Below are positions 8,970 to 19,158 of a DNA stretch of 64,000 nt, one piece after another. This DNA is from Planctomycetales bacterium (lineage in GTDB: Bacteria > Planctomycetota > Planctomycetia > Pirellulales > Pirellulaceae): the NCBI GenBank assembly GCA_020427005.1, contig JAGQOY010000013.1, forward strand, positions 1-64,000, read 5' to 3'. Each line of letters starts with the position of its first letter. Position 1 is the first letter of the stretch. A program made the translations under genes and the position numbers. Under the pieces are notes generated by a model, which saw only the letters and a program-made list of their open reading frames with translations, was not told the origin of the DNA and ran no database searches.

Positions 8970-10277
8970 ATGACATTAAAACGAACATGCGACGGTTACG
9001 TACGACGAGATTTTCTGCGTGTGGGTAGCCTTACCGCCACATCGTTCTCTCTCGCAAATTATTTGCAGATGGCCTCGGCCGGCGAAATTCGCCCGGGCGC
9101 CAAAGGCAAAGCGGCAATTTTCATTGACCTCAACGGTGGACCTTCGCACATCGACACCTTCGACCCCAAACCAGAAGCCGGCGATGACGTGCGTGGCAAG
9201 TTTACGACCATCGATACGAATGTCCCCGGCATTCGCATTTCCGAGCATCTTCCCAAATTAGCTCAATGCGCCGACAAGTTTGCCATCCTGCGTGGTGTAA
9301 GCCACACGCTGGCTGCTCACCGCCTAGGAAGCGAATACGTCAATACTGGCAGCCGCCCGCTGGCTTCGCTCGAGTATCCTGGCTTCGGGGCCGTTGTGAC
9401 GCGAGAACTATCCGTTGCACCAGAACTACCACCGTTCGTAGCCATCCCACGCGGAAATCAGCGAGCCGGATTCTTGGGAATACAATATGCGCCCATGAAT
9501 ACGGGAGCTAGCCCTACGGCGGGACAAGCCTTTAGTGTTCGAGGCATTAGCCTTGATAATGGCATGACGGTGGAACAAATCGAGCGTAGGCAAGGCCTGC
9601 TCAAAGATTTGGACCGAGCCTTCGCTGAAGTCGAACAACAAGAACAATTGCTGGTAGGACTAAATCGATTCAACGAAAAAGCCTTCGCGATGATTACTAG
9701 CCCCAAAGCGCGCGAGGCCTTTGATATCTCCCGCGAAGATCCTAGTTTTGCCAAGCAGTTTTCTGAACATGCGTTTTCGCAAAGCTGCCTGTTGGCCATT
9801 CGCCTAGTCGAAGCGGGTGTGCGGTTTGTATCGCTCTCGCTTGGTGGCTGGGATACTCATACCGATAATTTCACCAAACTCAGCACCAAGCTGTTGCCCG
9901 AGCTGGATGCTGGACTTTCTGCGCTGTACGTCGGACTTGCGCAACGTGGCCTACTGGATTCTACGTCTGTGATGTGTACTGGAGAGTTTGGGCGTACTCC
10001 CAAAATCAACACGCGATCTGCAGAAGGAGGACGTGATCATTATCCTCGCTGCATGTTCATGCTAATGGCCGGTGGCGGCATGCGAGGTGGACAAGTGATC
10101 GGAGAGAGCGATGATACAGCCGCCGGCCCACGTCACACAGGTATCAAACCCGATGACGTCGCTGCCAGTTTCTATCACAGCCTAGGTATTGACCATAGCA
10201 AGGAATTCCACACCGAAACTGGTCGCCCGATCATGATCGTGCGCGACGGCAAAGTAATTCCCGAATTGTTCGCTTAA
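8970..10277 (+). CDS. DUF1501 domain-containing secreted protein
   Basis: 435-residue DUF1501 protein, distantly related to the sulfatase/alkaline-phosphatase fold. The N-terminus has a twin-arginine motif (RRDFLRVG at about 12-19) and a hydrophobic region ending at ASAGE, so it is predicted to be TAT-exported. Conserved family segments include FIDLNGGPSHIDTFDPKP near the N-terminus, SLGGWDTHTDN in the middle, and CTGEFGRTPKIN followed by GRDHYP in the C-terminal half. GAGG lies 8 bases before the ATG. It follows the DUF1549/1553 gene in the pairing seen many times over in planctomycete genomes, so the two products probably work together outside the cytoplasm. The reaction is not known. Confidence 0.92.
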   Translation: MTLKRTCDGYVRRDFLRVGSLTATSFSLANYLQMASAGEIRPGAKGKAAIFIDLNGGPSHIDTFDPKPEAGDDVRGKFTTIDTNVPGIRISEHLPKLAQCADKFAILRGVSHTLAAHRLGSEYVNTGSRPLASLEYPGFGAVVTRELSVAPELPPFVAIPRGNQRAGFLGIQYAPMNTGASPTAGQAFSVRGISLDNGMTVEQIERRQGLLKDLDRAFAEVEQQEQLLVGLNRFNEKAFAMITSPKAREAFDISREDPSFAKQFSEHAFSQSCLLAIRLVEAGVRFVSLSLGGWDTHTDNFTKLSTKLLPELDAGLSALYVGLAQRGLLDSTSVMCTGEFGRTPKINTRSAEGGRDHYPRCMFMLMAGGGMRGGQVIGESDDTAAGPRHTGIKPDDVAASFYHSLGIDHSKEFHTETGRPIMIVRDGKVIPELFA

Positions 10278-10856
10278 TGGGAAGCAATTCCCTCTTAATC
10301 AATAGGCGGTGATTAGCGCGGATGACCGTTCACCGCACATCAATTACGATGGTTGTCCAAGGCGTGGAAGATTCCCAAGTACGAACCGCGAGCCGAGCGG
10401 GACGTCGCCAGGAGTAATTCTCTTGCTCAACACAATTGTTGTCCGTCCATACCATCTTCAACCTAGGCTCCGGATCCTAGGCAGGCATGCCACTACAGAC
10501 AATATCTCTTTTTAACCTCAGCCTATATCTCGAAAATAGCTAGGCTCTAACTCCCGCCTCACTATTCAGAGTCACGTTTCTGACTAGACTGCGATGTAAG
10601 CTCCATCAGATTCATGTCGGAGCAGCTAGGAGTTTCGCGTTCGCTTGTGACATCCCTGGCTTTTTCTGAATGTTGCACCGTAAAAAGACAAGAAACACTG
10701 CTTCAAAAGGTGAAAACAAGAGATTAGATCGCTCCTCATTTCGTGGCCAGCGATCAATTCCGCCAAGTGGAACCAGGCTGGCCTTTTTTCGTAGCAAGCG
10801 TTAAACCACTCATTTTCAGGCCAATAGCTGGTCTGTTCCACTACGATTACGATCCA
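10278..10856. other. Intergenic region with a possible dispersed repeat
   Basis: About 580 bases without a supported gene. The segment from about 10309 to 10420 (around CCGCGAGCCGAGCGGGACG at 10386-10404) reads like a dispersed intergenic element seen in related genomes, but this is from memory and no second copy occurs in the window. A small dyad, CCTAGG...CCTAGG, flanks 10463-10482. The last part is the 5' region of the methyltransferase gene. Confidence 0.35.
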
Positions 10857-12053
10857 ATGCCAGACTATCCTCAGATTTTTTTAAACGCCAAACGCTCCCA
10901 TGCCTTAGACGGTTTTCATCCATGGATTTTGGATCGATCCGTAATCGACCCTACTCTTCCCTTGCCACCCGGCACAATTGTCGATTGTTTGCTGCCCAGC
11001 GGGGCTTCCCTGGGACGGGGCATCTACAATCCAAACAGCCGAATTCGCATTCGTCTATACCAGAAAACACTTGCAGAGGATCTCGATGAAGCGTGGTTGT
11101 TGCGTCAGTTAGAGAGGGCTTGCAATCTACGAAACTTTTGGATGTCTCGGAATCACAATTTGGACGCCCTGCGTCTGGTCAACAGTGAAGGAGATGGCCT
11201 CAGTGGAGTCATAATTGATCGCTTTGGCGATTGTGTCGTGATACAGCTTACGGCCTATGCCTTGCTCCCCTGGCTGGATCTCATTGCCGATTGGATTGAA
11301 TCCAAATTTGCCCCACAGGCCATATTCCTTCGAATTGATGCCGCGACTGCCAAGCAAGAGGGATTGGAAAGTAAGGATGAGCTCCTGCGTGGTATTCCAC
11401 CAACTGGTCCTCTGCAGATCGTAGAAAACAGCGTCAAGTTGGCTATTGATTTGTCGGCCAGTCAAAAAACGGGATACTACCTGGACCAGCGAGCCAATCG
11501 CGCTGCGGCAGCACGGTGGATCGAAGCTGGACCGCTGTTAGACGTATGCTGCTACGTCGGAGGTTTTTCGTTGGCTGCACGTCAGTGGACTCCAGCCACT
11601 GAGATTACCGCTGTAGACTCCAGCCTGCGCGCACTTGAAGGGGCCGAGCGAAACTTGCAATTGAACGGCTTTCCGGCCATCGATTTCGTACAGGCTGATT
11701 GTTTTGATTATTTGGAACATCTCGTTTCGGAGAACGCGCAATTCCAAACCGTCATTCTTGATCCACCGCGCATGGCCAGTCATCGAGGCCAAGTTGCTGC
11801 CGCAATCAGAGCCTATCATCGACTAAACCTAAATGCTGTACGCATACTGAGTCCTGGAGGATTGCTCGTCACGTGCAGCTGTTCGGGTCGCGTGAGCCGC
11901 GAAGACTTTGCCGGCCTTTTGGGAGCCGTATCGCGGAAGACCAAGCGTCGCCTTCAGATTTTGGAGTCACGTAGCGCTGATTTCGATCATCCTGTAGACA
12001 CCACCTGTCTTGAAAGCGAGTATCTCAAGTGCCTCATCTGCCGCGTAGAGTAA
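10857..12053 (+). CDS. Class I SAM-dependent rRNA methyltransferase, RlmI-like
   Basis: 398-residue protein with the architecture of 23S rRNA m5C methyltransferases (RlmI/YwbD family). An N-terminal PUA-like domain covers residues 1-80 (LNAKRSHALDGFHPWILD), a linker contains SGVIIDRFGD, and a Rossmann methyltransferase domain starts near 190. DQRANR and LLDVCCYVGGFS form the SAM-binding region, and VILDPPR is motif IV. CSCSG near the C-terminus is the expected position of the catalytic cysteine. The ATG at 10857 is chosen because it begins just before the PUA domain; the 38 codons upstream in frame look non-coding. It is a single gene facing the VOC gene. Confidence 0.9.
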   Translation: MPDYPQIFLNAKRSHALDGFHPWILDRSVIDPTLPLPPGTIVDCLLPSGASLGRGIYNPNSRIRIRLYQKTLAEDLDEAWLLRQLERACNLRNFWMSRNHNLDALRLVNSEGDGLSGVIIDRFGDCVVIQLTAYALLPWLDLIADWIESKFAPQAIFLRIDAATAKQEGLESKDELLRGIPPTGPLQIVENSVKLAIDLSASQKTGYYLDQRANRAAAARWIEAGPLLDVCCYVGGFSLAARQWTPATEITAVDSSLRALEGAERNLQLNGFPAIDFVQADCFDYLEHLVSENAQFQTVILDPPRMASHRGQVAAAIRAYHRLNLNAVRILSPGGLLVTCSCSGRVSREDFAGLLGAVSRKTKRRLQILESRSADFDHPVDTTCLESEYLKCLICRVE

Positions 12054-12180
12054 ATGCGATCGGTTGAATAATTCGGCCCTGAAAGAGATCTTGTGTCAGC
12101 CAACTCCAGTTAAGACAAATGGCCCTAAATCTTGACGATCTGGGATTGATTGAACCCAAACTGATCGTATGCGCAGTTGA

Positions 12181-12645
12181 CTACAGTTTTGGGACGTGCT
12201 GATCGATCAAAATAGGGTTTCCATCCGGGTCAACGAAAGCAACAAAGGCCGGTCCCGTTGAATTGGGATCTGCTTTGGTTGTCAGCTCCAATCCCGATTC
12301 AAGCAGCCTCTTTTGGATTTCGCGTACATCCAAAAAGGAGTCAAGTTGATCTCCATTTGCATCCCATCCTGGATTGAACGTCAGTGTATTTTTATCAAAC
12401 ATTCCTTGGAATAGACCGATTTTGGTGTCTCCATTCTTTAGAACAACCCAGCGCTGGTCCAAGTTTCCGGCAACCTGGGCAAATCCTAGTTTTTCGTAGA
12501 AGTTCTTTGAAGCGACGATATCCTTCACGGTCAAGCTAATTGAGAAATTTCCTAGTTGCAACCTATTTCCTTCACTAATCGGAGACGCTGCAAAGACCAA
12601 TCCAAGGCCCGCAAAAGCTATAACAATAAAAAGGTATTTGTGCAT
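12181..12645 (-). CDS. Secreted VOC (glyoxalase-fold) family protein
   Basis: 154-residue protein in which a signal peptide (KYLFIVIAFAGLGLVFAAS, cleavage near residue 20) precedes one vicinal-oxygen-chelate domain. The domain shows the usual strand-helix layout: FSISLTVKDIVASKNFYEKLGF at about 33-55, GLFQGMF in the middle, and AFVDPDGNPILIDQH at the end. VOC proteins include glyoxalases, dioxygenases and antibiotic-binding proteins. The function here cannot be assigned, and metal ligands were not traced. Export is unusual for this family, most members of which are cytoplasmic. Confidence 0.82.
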   Translation of the reverse strand: MHKYLFIVIAFAGLGLVFAASPISEGNRLQLGNFSISLTVKDIVASKNFYEKLGFAQVAGNLDQRWVVLKNGDTKIGLFQGMFDKNTLTFNPGWDANGDQLDSFLDVREIQKRLLESGLELTTKADPNSTGPAFVAFVDPDGNPILIDQHVPKL

Positions 12646-12884
12646 GGTAACTCCAGTCTATTGAACGCGGTATTGTCGTTAAGCGAAAGAGGCGATCTAG
12701 GGCAGCGTGTTCCATCGTCGCGCATTATCCAGTTGAAAAAACGTCCAGAAACGCATCATAGGTTGCGATCATCCCGCCACATTTTTTCATTGGAAGAAAG
12801 CCAAATGTTTTTTATCAGGCCGGGTCTGGTAGTCGTAATTGCGTTGCCCGGCGTCCTATCCGTTGGCTCGGTGGAGTTTACTTG

Positions 12885-13316
12885 TCATGTATCGACACGT
12901 TGTCGCCATGCGCCTTCGCGGAATTGCATCAAAGTCTTCTTTGCGCGATCTAATTCAGACTCTTCGAAGTTATCTTTCTTTCTAAAAAAGTCGATGAATC
13001 CTGAATCAGCACTGCTTGCAGCTCCCGATGCATCATAGAAGCCCAACTTCCAGTCTCCAAAACTCCGTTCGTCTATTTCCGATTTCAGCAAGACTCTTAT
13101 ATTGTTGTGGCGAATGTCCTTTTTGATCTTGTCGTAAAGAGTGACCACGTCATGTTCCTCGCCCTCCAAGATCTGCAGAAACGAGCCTTCGTGGAATATC
13201 AGCATACCGGTGATGCCTGCCGATTCGTTGAATTCGCGTGCAGTCTTTAGAAGCTGCCGAAGATCAGTGATTGAAAAATCGATAGTTGCTGCACTAGCGT
13301 AAATGAGTTGAATCAT
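12885..13316 (-). CDS. BLUF-domain blue-light sensor protein
   Basis: 143-residue single-domain flavin photoreceptor. The BLUF fold covers residues 2-95. The key residues seen in AppA and relatives are present: Tyr6 (LIYAS), Asn30 (EFN), Gln48 (SFLQILEG) and Trp89 (GDWKLGF), with GITGMLIF at 34-41 and DIRHNNI at 67-73. These should bind FAD and support the light-driven hydrogen-bond switch. No output domain is attached; the last 45 residues are charged and helical, as in short BLUF proteins that signal by contacting a partner. No partner gene is adjacent. ATG start; no strong ribosome-binding site. Confidence 0.9.
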   Translation of the reverse strand: MIQLIYASAATIDFSITDLRQLLKTAREFNESAGITGMLIFHEGSFLQILEGEEHDVVTLYDKIKKDIRHNNIRVLLKSEIDERSFGDWKLGFYDASGAASSADSGFIDFFRKKDNFEESELDRAKKTLMQFREGAWRQRVDT

Positions 13317-14561
13317 TGCTCGATGTCTTTGTCAGTTTATTTATCAAATCTATCCTGGGACAGATTGTATTTTGAAAAATATGGCGTTGGACTTGCTGCT
13401 CGGGGGTATGCGAATCGGGCGACGACAACGAGCTAGTTTATCAGCCGAAGTGAGTACAGTCGAGTTGCCCCGACAACCGGTGTCTGCCCAAATATTCTGG
13501 ACTACTTTAGGCAGCCTTTTCTGCATGATTTTCCCAGTAATAGTCCCATCAAGTGAATCAACAGCAGCATTCAGCGTCGCTTCGAATTCGGCATGCAGCT
13601 TAGCCTTCGCAGCTTCCCGACAACAGGAGAACTTCCCCTAGCACTCACATCTCACTGAATGGGAAAAGAATTCCCTATCTATGGAGCTTCACCTATCCGT
13701 CACGCCCTAGGGATTTGTCAGACACCCCGAAGGGTCGGTCAGATTCCTGGATATTGGCTAGTGCCACTTCAACGTTTACTCTTTGGCGGTCATTGTGTCG
13801 AGGAGACGGCATGATTGTCTCTCACAAAGGCGCGAAGGCACGGAGGGAAGTTGTAATATGAAATGGAAATCGGCATGATCGCCGAAAGGAACTGTCGGAG
13901 GAGGTGTTCTCGATCAATGGCACACTTTGCACACTACCCGAGGCCTTACGTACGGCTCACTATTTTCGCGAGCGGGTGGATAAAGTTAGTTGCGGCGCTA
14001 TCTGAGAGCTTTCGGCGCGCCGAGATGAGGGAATAGGATGCGCGCTTGCCCTAAAGACTATGAGCCCATCATCTCTAATATACTGAGACCCAGCAATAGT
14101 TTGCAGAAACCTCTAGGGAAAAAACAATCCCTAAGAAGTATGCCAATAAAAATGGCTACGGCATGCCGCTCCATCGTCACACCATAGCCATACATGTCGT
14201 TGGAACAAGGTTAAAACCCTGTTCCACCCTCCCAATCCGTGGTTTAAGTTTTATCGGTCCAGTCACTCGGAAGTTATAACTCAAATTCTACAAAAACCGA
14301 TTTTTTCGCACTCGCAAGTTCGCAAGCGATTGCAAGTCGTGCTGCTTTAGTGCGCGTCGCACGGACGTATAGCGCGTGATTTCAAGGAAATCTCTGATCA
14401 AACTGGCAAAAAGACGCTACTCTTATGCCAAGTTTGGCCTGGTCATCGACTCGGGTAATAAGCCAAATGACTTTCAATCCATTTTCAATCGAAATAGTGA
14501 TAGACTCGCTCTCACCGCTCTCAAATACATTGACTACTAACAAAGCATTCTGTTCGTAGCA
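13317..14561. other. Long non-coding stretch rich in hairpins
   Basis: About 1.25 kb without a supported gene. On the minus strand, 13352-13641 reads openly for about 90 codons right after a stop and with no good start, possibly a gene remnant. Around 13818-13850 there is a CACAAAGGCGCGAAGGCAC-type segment of a kind often seen as an intergenic element in environmental bacteria. Between 14114 and 14226 three hairpins follow each other and are listed separately. Confidence 0.5.
14114..14226. repeat. Cluster of three consecutive inverted repeats
   Basis: Seen directly: TAGGGA (14114-14119) pairs with TCCCTA (14128-14133). ATGGCTA (14152-14158) pairs with TAGCCAT (14185-14191) around the palindrome CGGCATGCCG (14159-14168). 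TGGAACA-A-GG (14201-14210) pairs with CC-C-TGTTCCA (14217-14226) around TTAAAA. It may be a structured RNA or the remains of a mobile element. Confidence 0.55.
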
Positions 14562-15470
14562 TTATTGGAATTGCTGATAGGAAGCAACCCGTGCTGGCGT
14601 AGGCACAGCCGGAGGCACCGCGTACCTTGGTGCAGCAGCTGGTGTTTGAGTTGAAGGCAATAATCCAGCCCAAGTCGAATGGAACGTCGGGGGACCTTGA
14701 ACTAATGCTGGGGCACTTAACTGGCAAGTGTTGCCGTTCTGGCAAGTGCTACAGCCATGAGTTGGCTGAGTATAACGATTGATTGGCTGGCAGCTGTTGC
14801 AAGCAATGCCAGGTGCGCAGGTACTGCAGGCAGATTTCTTTGTAAGGTGACCGTGCATATCGGCGCACAATGCTGCGCGCTCGCACGGATAATTGTCCCA
14901 CAAACCGTCCACACACCATTGACGCAGCATATACGTTGCTACTGGGTTGTATCCAGCGGTCGGTTGGCACCACTGGGCTGGTGCAAAACCTGCGTTGGGA
15001 ACCGTGGGAACGAAAGATGTGCCTACGTTGGCGTCTAAAGCATAGGGAGTCGAGACTCCTACTTGCCCTTGATTGACGGCACGCGAATCGATGGGTCGTT
15101 TTTGGAAATCGTCAGCAGAGTCGTTGGTCAATTGTCGGTCGCTAGGAGACTCCGTAACGACGGGAGCGTCAGGAATAAGTGGCTCAAGTGGCCTGATCCT
15201 GGGCTGCACTAACGATGGTTCGGAAAGTCCTGTTCCGCCAAACGTCGAAGATGCGGCGCTATCCGCGGAAGGGGAAAGATAATCAAATGGATTGGCAATG
15301 GCAGACGATTCGGCTGTTGCGGAATCCTCACCCAAGAGATTCTGGTTTGCCACCAACCGAGGAGCCAAGGTGGGTTGACCGTAGGATCCCAAAATTTGAA
15401 CTTGGGCATGCAACGGCGAAACACCGACGCATGCGCATGCGACGGCTAAAATAGTGAGAATCTTCCTCAT
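14562..15470 (-). CDS. Cys-rich secreted protein of unknown function
   Basis: 302-residue protein not matched to a known family. A signal peptide (KILTILAVACACVGVSPLHAQ) ends near residue 23. A Ser/Pro/Ala-rich, probably disordered region follows to about residue 165. Residues 165-260 hold about a dozen cysteines, including CSTC, CNSC and a second CSTC, which suggests disulphides or metal binding. The C-terminus is again Pro/Ala-rich (TQTPAAAPRY). The composition is typical of planctomycete extracytoplasmic proteins, and the Cys-rich part could belong to the outer or wall layer. It has its own transcription unit with no functional neighbour. Confidence 0.7.
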   Translation of the reverse strand: MRKILTILAVACACVGVSPLHAQVQILGSYGQPTLAPRLVANQNLLGEDSATAESSAIANPFDYLSPSADSAASSTFGGTGLSEPSLVQPRIRPLEPLIPDAPVVTESPSDRQLTNDSADDFQKRPIDSRAVNQGQVGVSTPYALDANVGTSFVPTVPNAGFAPAQWCQPTAGYNPVATYMLRQWCVDGLWDNYPCERAALCADMHGHLTKKSACSTCAPGIACNSCQPINRYTQPTHGCSTCQNGNTCQLSAPALVQGPPTFHSTWAGLLPSTQTPAAAPRYAVPPAVPTPARVASYQQFQ

Positions 15471-15762
15471 TTCAGGGTACCCTTAACGCGAGAATTGCAA
15501 ATCGCTCCGGAAATGGGAGCTGTGTGAGAGTCGCAAAAAAGGGCACCACGAACTATCCCTGTTCGATGGTAACATAAACCACATGTGCTACGAGGCCGGT
15601 GTCGTAGTGGGCATCGTGGGTGCTCTATCAATAGCATGCCCGGTAATTCATCTTTAGCAAGCAATACAGCGGGAAAAAAATCTAGAGCGAGCGAACTCGT
15701 GTCGCGATGAACGGATCGGCAAGAGAGTGACGAATAGAGAAAGTCTAACGGTGGGATAGCTA
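15471..15762. other. Intergenic region with a small hairpin
   Basis: About 290 bases between glnD and the Cys-rich gene. CTACGA (15588-15593) and TCGTAG (15602-15607) form a 6-bp stem, with no T-tract on either strand. Otherwise nothing was recognised. Confidence 0.4.
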
Positions 15763-18396
15763 TTAACTAACCTGCTTGGCGGCTTGTAAGAGACGTTGTC
15801 GAATCATGTACAACCGCGTACTTTCCTCGATCTTACGACCTTCGAGGTCAGAAACATAAAATACGTCTACAACTTGGTCTAAGTGTGTGCTTATTTTGGC
15901 AAAATGCAACACGATTTGCATTTCAAAAAGGACCTTGGAAACATCGTGTAGGAGTCCCATTCGGTCGTACGCGAAAAGCGTGATGATCGTATGAGTATCC
16001 GAGGAGCTATTATCAAATCGTACTTGAGTGGGCTGCGTGTGGAGGGTTTCCGAGGACTTGGACAACGTCTTACGCCAAATTCTTGGAAAGCTGGGTCCGG
16101 TCGTGTTTTTGGGATCCAGGGCTTTGATGATCTTCTGGCAGACCTCTTCAATCCTACCAGGGGGAGGCGCTCCATCGAATTCTTTGTCCTCCACCAAAAA
16201 CCTATCCCAGGCGACGTATCCCGGTTGCGTATGAATGTCGGCAGCGATAATCTGCATGCCGCTACTGGAAAGCACGCCGGTTATGCGATGGAAAGTTCCT
16301 ACGAGCTTGCCAGTTTGCTTGAACGCTATCGAATACTCTACCGCCTCCAATGCCTCGCTGTATTTGCCCCACACCATCGCGTTTTCGTTGTTCAGTTGCC
16401 CAAGGCGGGAAATCTCCGAAATCACTTGACTCGCGGGACTACGGGATAGATAACCGACCGGCAAACTACGCACCTGTTCCTCCCACCACACAGGATCCGA
16501 GCCACTGGGAAGCTGGTCAAGAATCGTGCGGCGGCGCGCGTCAATTTCTTCGTTAAATCGATCTCCTGGTTTGTCGTCGCGAAAGTGGGCGTCTGTTTGA
16601 TAGTAAAGCTGTAGCAGCAAATCCACTTTCCACTGGTTAACTACGTCTGGCCCGACACTAGCAAGGTCCGCATAAGTTAGAAGCAGCAGGAGTCGTAAGC
16701 GTTCGCTGGAGCCTACTACAGACGCAAACTTGACGGCCGCCTCATTGTTATTCAAGTCAAAACGAAACGCCGTGTGGGCCAGCAAAAGATGCTGATGCAC
16801 TAAAAACATCAACGTTTCCTTGTCTTGCAAACTTAGACGTAGTCGATCGGCTGTTTCTGCAGCGATTTTGCGTCCAACTTCACTATGATCCTCAGGAAAG
16901 CCTTTGCCAAGGTCATGGATCAACAGCGCCAAATGCAGGATTGCCTTGCTCTTGAGTCCACGATAGATGATTCCCAACAGGGAACTATCGGATTGCAGTT
17001 CGGTCACGCATTCGACAGCACGAATGCAGTGTGCATCTACCGTGTATTTGTGGTATTCGTTGAACTGAAGCAAGCATCGCGCGTGCGTCATGGCTGGTAT
17101 GATCTGTTCCAATACCCGCAATTCGTGCAATCGCTTGAGATTGGAAGCAATTTTTCCAGCCTGGGACAACAGTGCCCAAAAACGTTGAATAGTCAGCTGA
17201 TCAATCTCTGTGATCTCACGAGTAAGCATGGCTGAACGGATTTCGCGCCAAGTCTGATGGTCAATTGGCTTGTTATACGTATTGGAATAGGCCATCAATT
17301 CTAGTACTGCCGCAGGGTCACGCCTGAGCCGTACCAACCCCATTTTCGTGGCCCAAATATGTCGCCAACCAATTCGGTAATCTCGTTGAATGGGCAGCCC
17401 AAAGGAATGTTCCAATGAACGAGCAGCTGGAGACTGCCACTTAGCGGACGCGACAAAGTGAGCACTACTGTAGCGAACGTCACTCGTACGTTCAAAATAC
17501 TCTTTCATGAACTGTTCAACCGGCAGAATTCCCTCGTCACCCATATATCCGCTCCAACTAGCCAAGCGAATTTGCAGGGCGCGATCGAGTTGGTCTTGCG
17601 ACTTGTTCGCATCAAAATGCATTTGATTTCGCAAGCGAAGCAAATAATGAAATCCGGCTCGAATGGCGACATAATCTTCTTGGGCTAAATGGCCGAGCTG
17701 ACACAATCTCTCCAAGTCGGATTCACCATAGCGTGCAAATCCGATCCAACGAACCAGCTGGATGTCGCGCAGCCCACCTCGTGAGCGCTTAATGTTGGGC
17801 TGCAAAAGAAAAACTGTCTCGCCGTACTTGTGACGCTCTTGCCAACGTGCATCCTGAACCGCCGCAATCAACTTTCGACCTCGTCGCTTGGCACCCAAGA
17901 CAAAATCCTGGTGGAACTGAGAAAACAGCTCCGACGAACCTCTCACGAGACGGCTTTCCGCCAAGGACGTGAATACTGTGGCGTCTGTCCAGGCGAGCTT
18001 TAGAGCCTGGGGTATAGTGCGTAGGGAAAACCCCAACAGGCATCCCGCATCCACGACCGCTTGGCTAAAGTTGCGAGCGAGCTGAATTGCTGTTTCTTCA
18101 ACGTCCCTGGTATGCAAGAGCATCAAGTCTACGTCGGAAAAAGGCGCTAGGTCTTTGCGACCATACCCTCCGTGTGCCACCAATGCAAATTGACCCTCGA
18201 GCTCGTCAGCGCCTACCTGTTGCGCCGCGGATTGATAAAGATCAAGAATGATCGAATCTATGAGATCAGTAAAACGAAAACATACTTGCAGACCAGGAGA
18301 CCCGGAGTCATGCTGCGCTCGCAGCTTTTGACGACCCTCCTGGAGCTTTTGCCGTGCTTGGATCACTACCGGTGGTAAGCCGCTGGAGATGGGCAT
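15763..18396 (-). CDS. glnD: PII uridylyltransferase / uridylyl-removing enzyme (GlnD)
   Basis: 877-residue bifunctional nitrogen sensor, close to the 890 residues of E. coli GlnD. It adds UMP to the PII protein when glutamine is low and removes it when glutamine is high. The nucleotidyltransferase motif GGYGR lies at 76-80, with the metal-binding Asp pair in SDVD at 88 and 90. The HD hydrolase domain has HKYTVDAH at 449-456 and HDLGKG at 494-499. Two C-terminal ACT domains, starting at about 705 and 800, would bind glutamine. It lies 16 bases downstream of glnB in the same direction, so sensor and substrate are made together. Confidence 0.95.
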   Translation of the reverse strand: MPISSGLPPVVIQARQKLQEGRQKLRAQHDSGSPGLQVCFRFTDLIDSIILDLYQSAAQQVGADELEGQFALVAHGGYGRKDLAPFSDVDLMLLHTRDVEETAIQLARNFSQAVVDAGCLLGFSLRTIPQALKLAWTDATVFTSLAESRLVRGSSELFSQFHQDFVLGAKRRGRKLIAAVQDARWQERHKYGETVFLLQPNIKRSRGGLRDIQLVRWIGFARYGESDLERLCQLGHLAQEDYVAIRAGFHYLLRLRNQMHFDANKSQDQLDRALQIRLASWSGYMGDEGILPVEQFMKEYFERTSDVRYSSAHFVASAKWQSPAARSLEHSFGLPIQRDYRIGWRHIWATKMGLVRLRRDPAAVLELMAYSNTYNKPIDHQTWREIRSAMLTREITEIDQLTIQRFWALLSQAGKIASNLKRLHELRVLEQIIPAMTHARCLLQFNEYHKYTVDAHCIRAVECVTELQSDSSLLGIIYRGLKSKAILHLALLIHDLGKGFPEDHSEVGRKIAAETADRLRLSLQDKETLMFLVHQHLLLAHTAFRFDLNNNEAAVKFASVVGSSERLRLLLLLTYADLASVGPDVVNQWKVDLLLQLYYQTDAHFRDDKPGDRFNEEIDARRRTILDQLPSGSDPVWWEEQVRSLPVGYLSRSPASQVISEISRLGQLNNENAMVWGKYSEALEAVEYSIAFKQTGKLVGTFHRITGVLSSSGMQIIAADIHTQPGYVAWDRFLVEDKEFDGAPPPGRIEEVCQKIIKALDPKNTTGPSFPRIWRKTLSKSSETLHTQPTQVRFDNSSSDTHTIITLFAYDRMGLLHDVSKVLFEMQIVLHFAKISTHLDQVVDVFYVSDLEGRKIEESTRLYMIRQRLLQAAKQVS

Positions 18397-18412
18397 GAAA
18401 CAACCACCCGAT

Positions 18413-19158
<746 letters not shown>

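Noticed and set aside
13372-13641. 89-codon plus-strand frame with a TTG start
   Set aside because: No ribosome-binding site, no family resemblance, and the opposite strand reads equally open; treated as non-coding.
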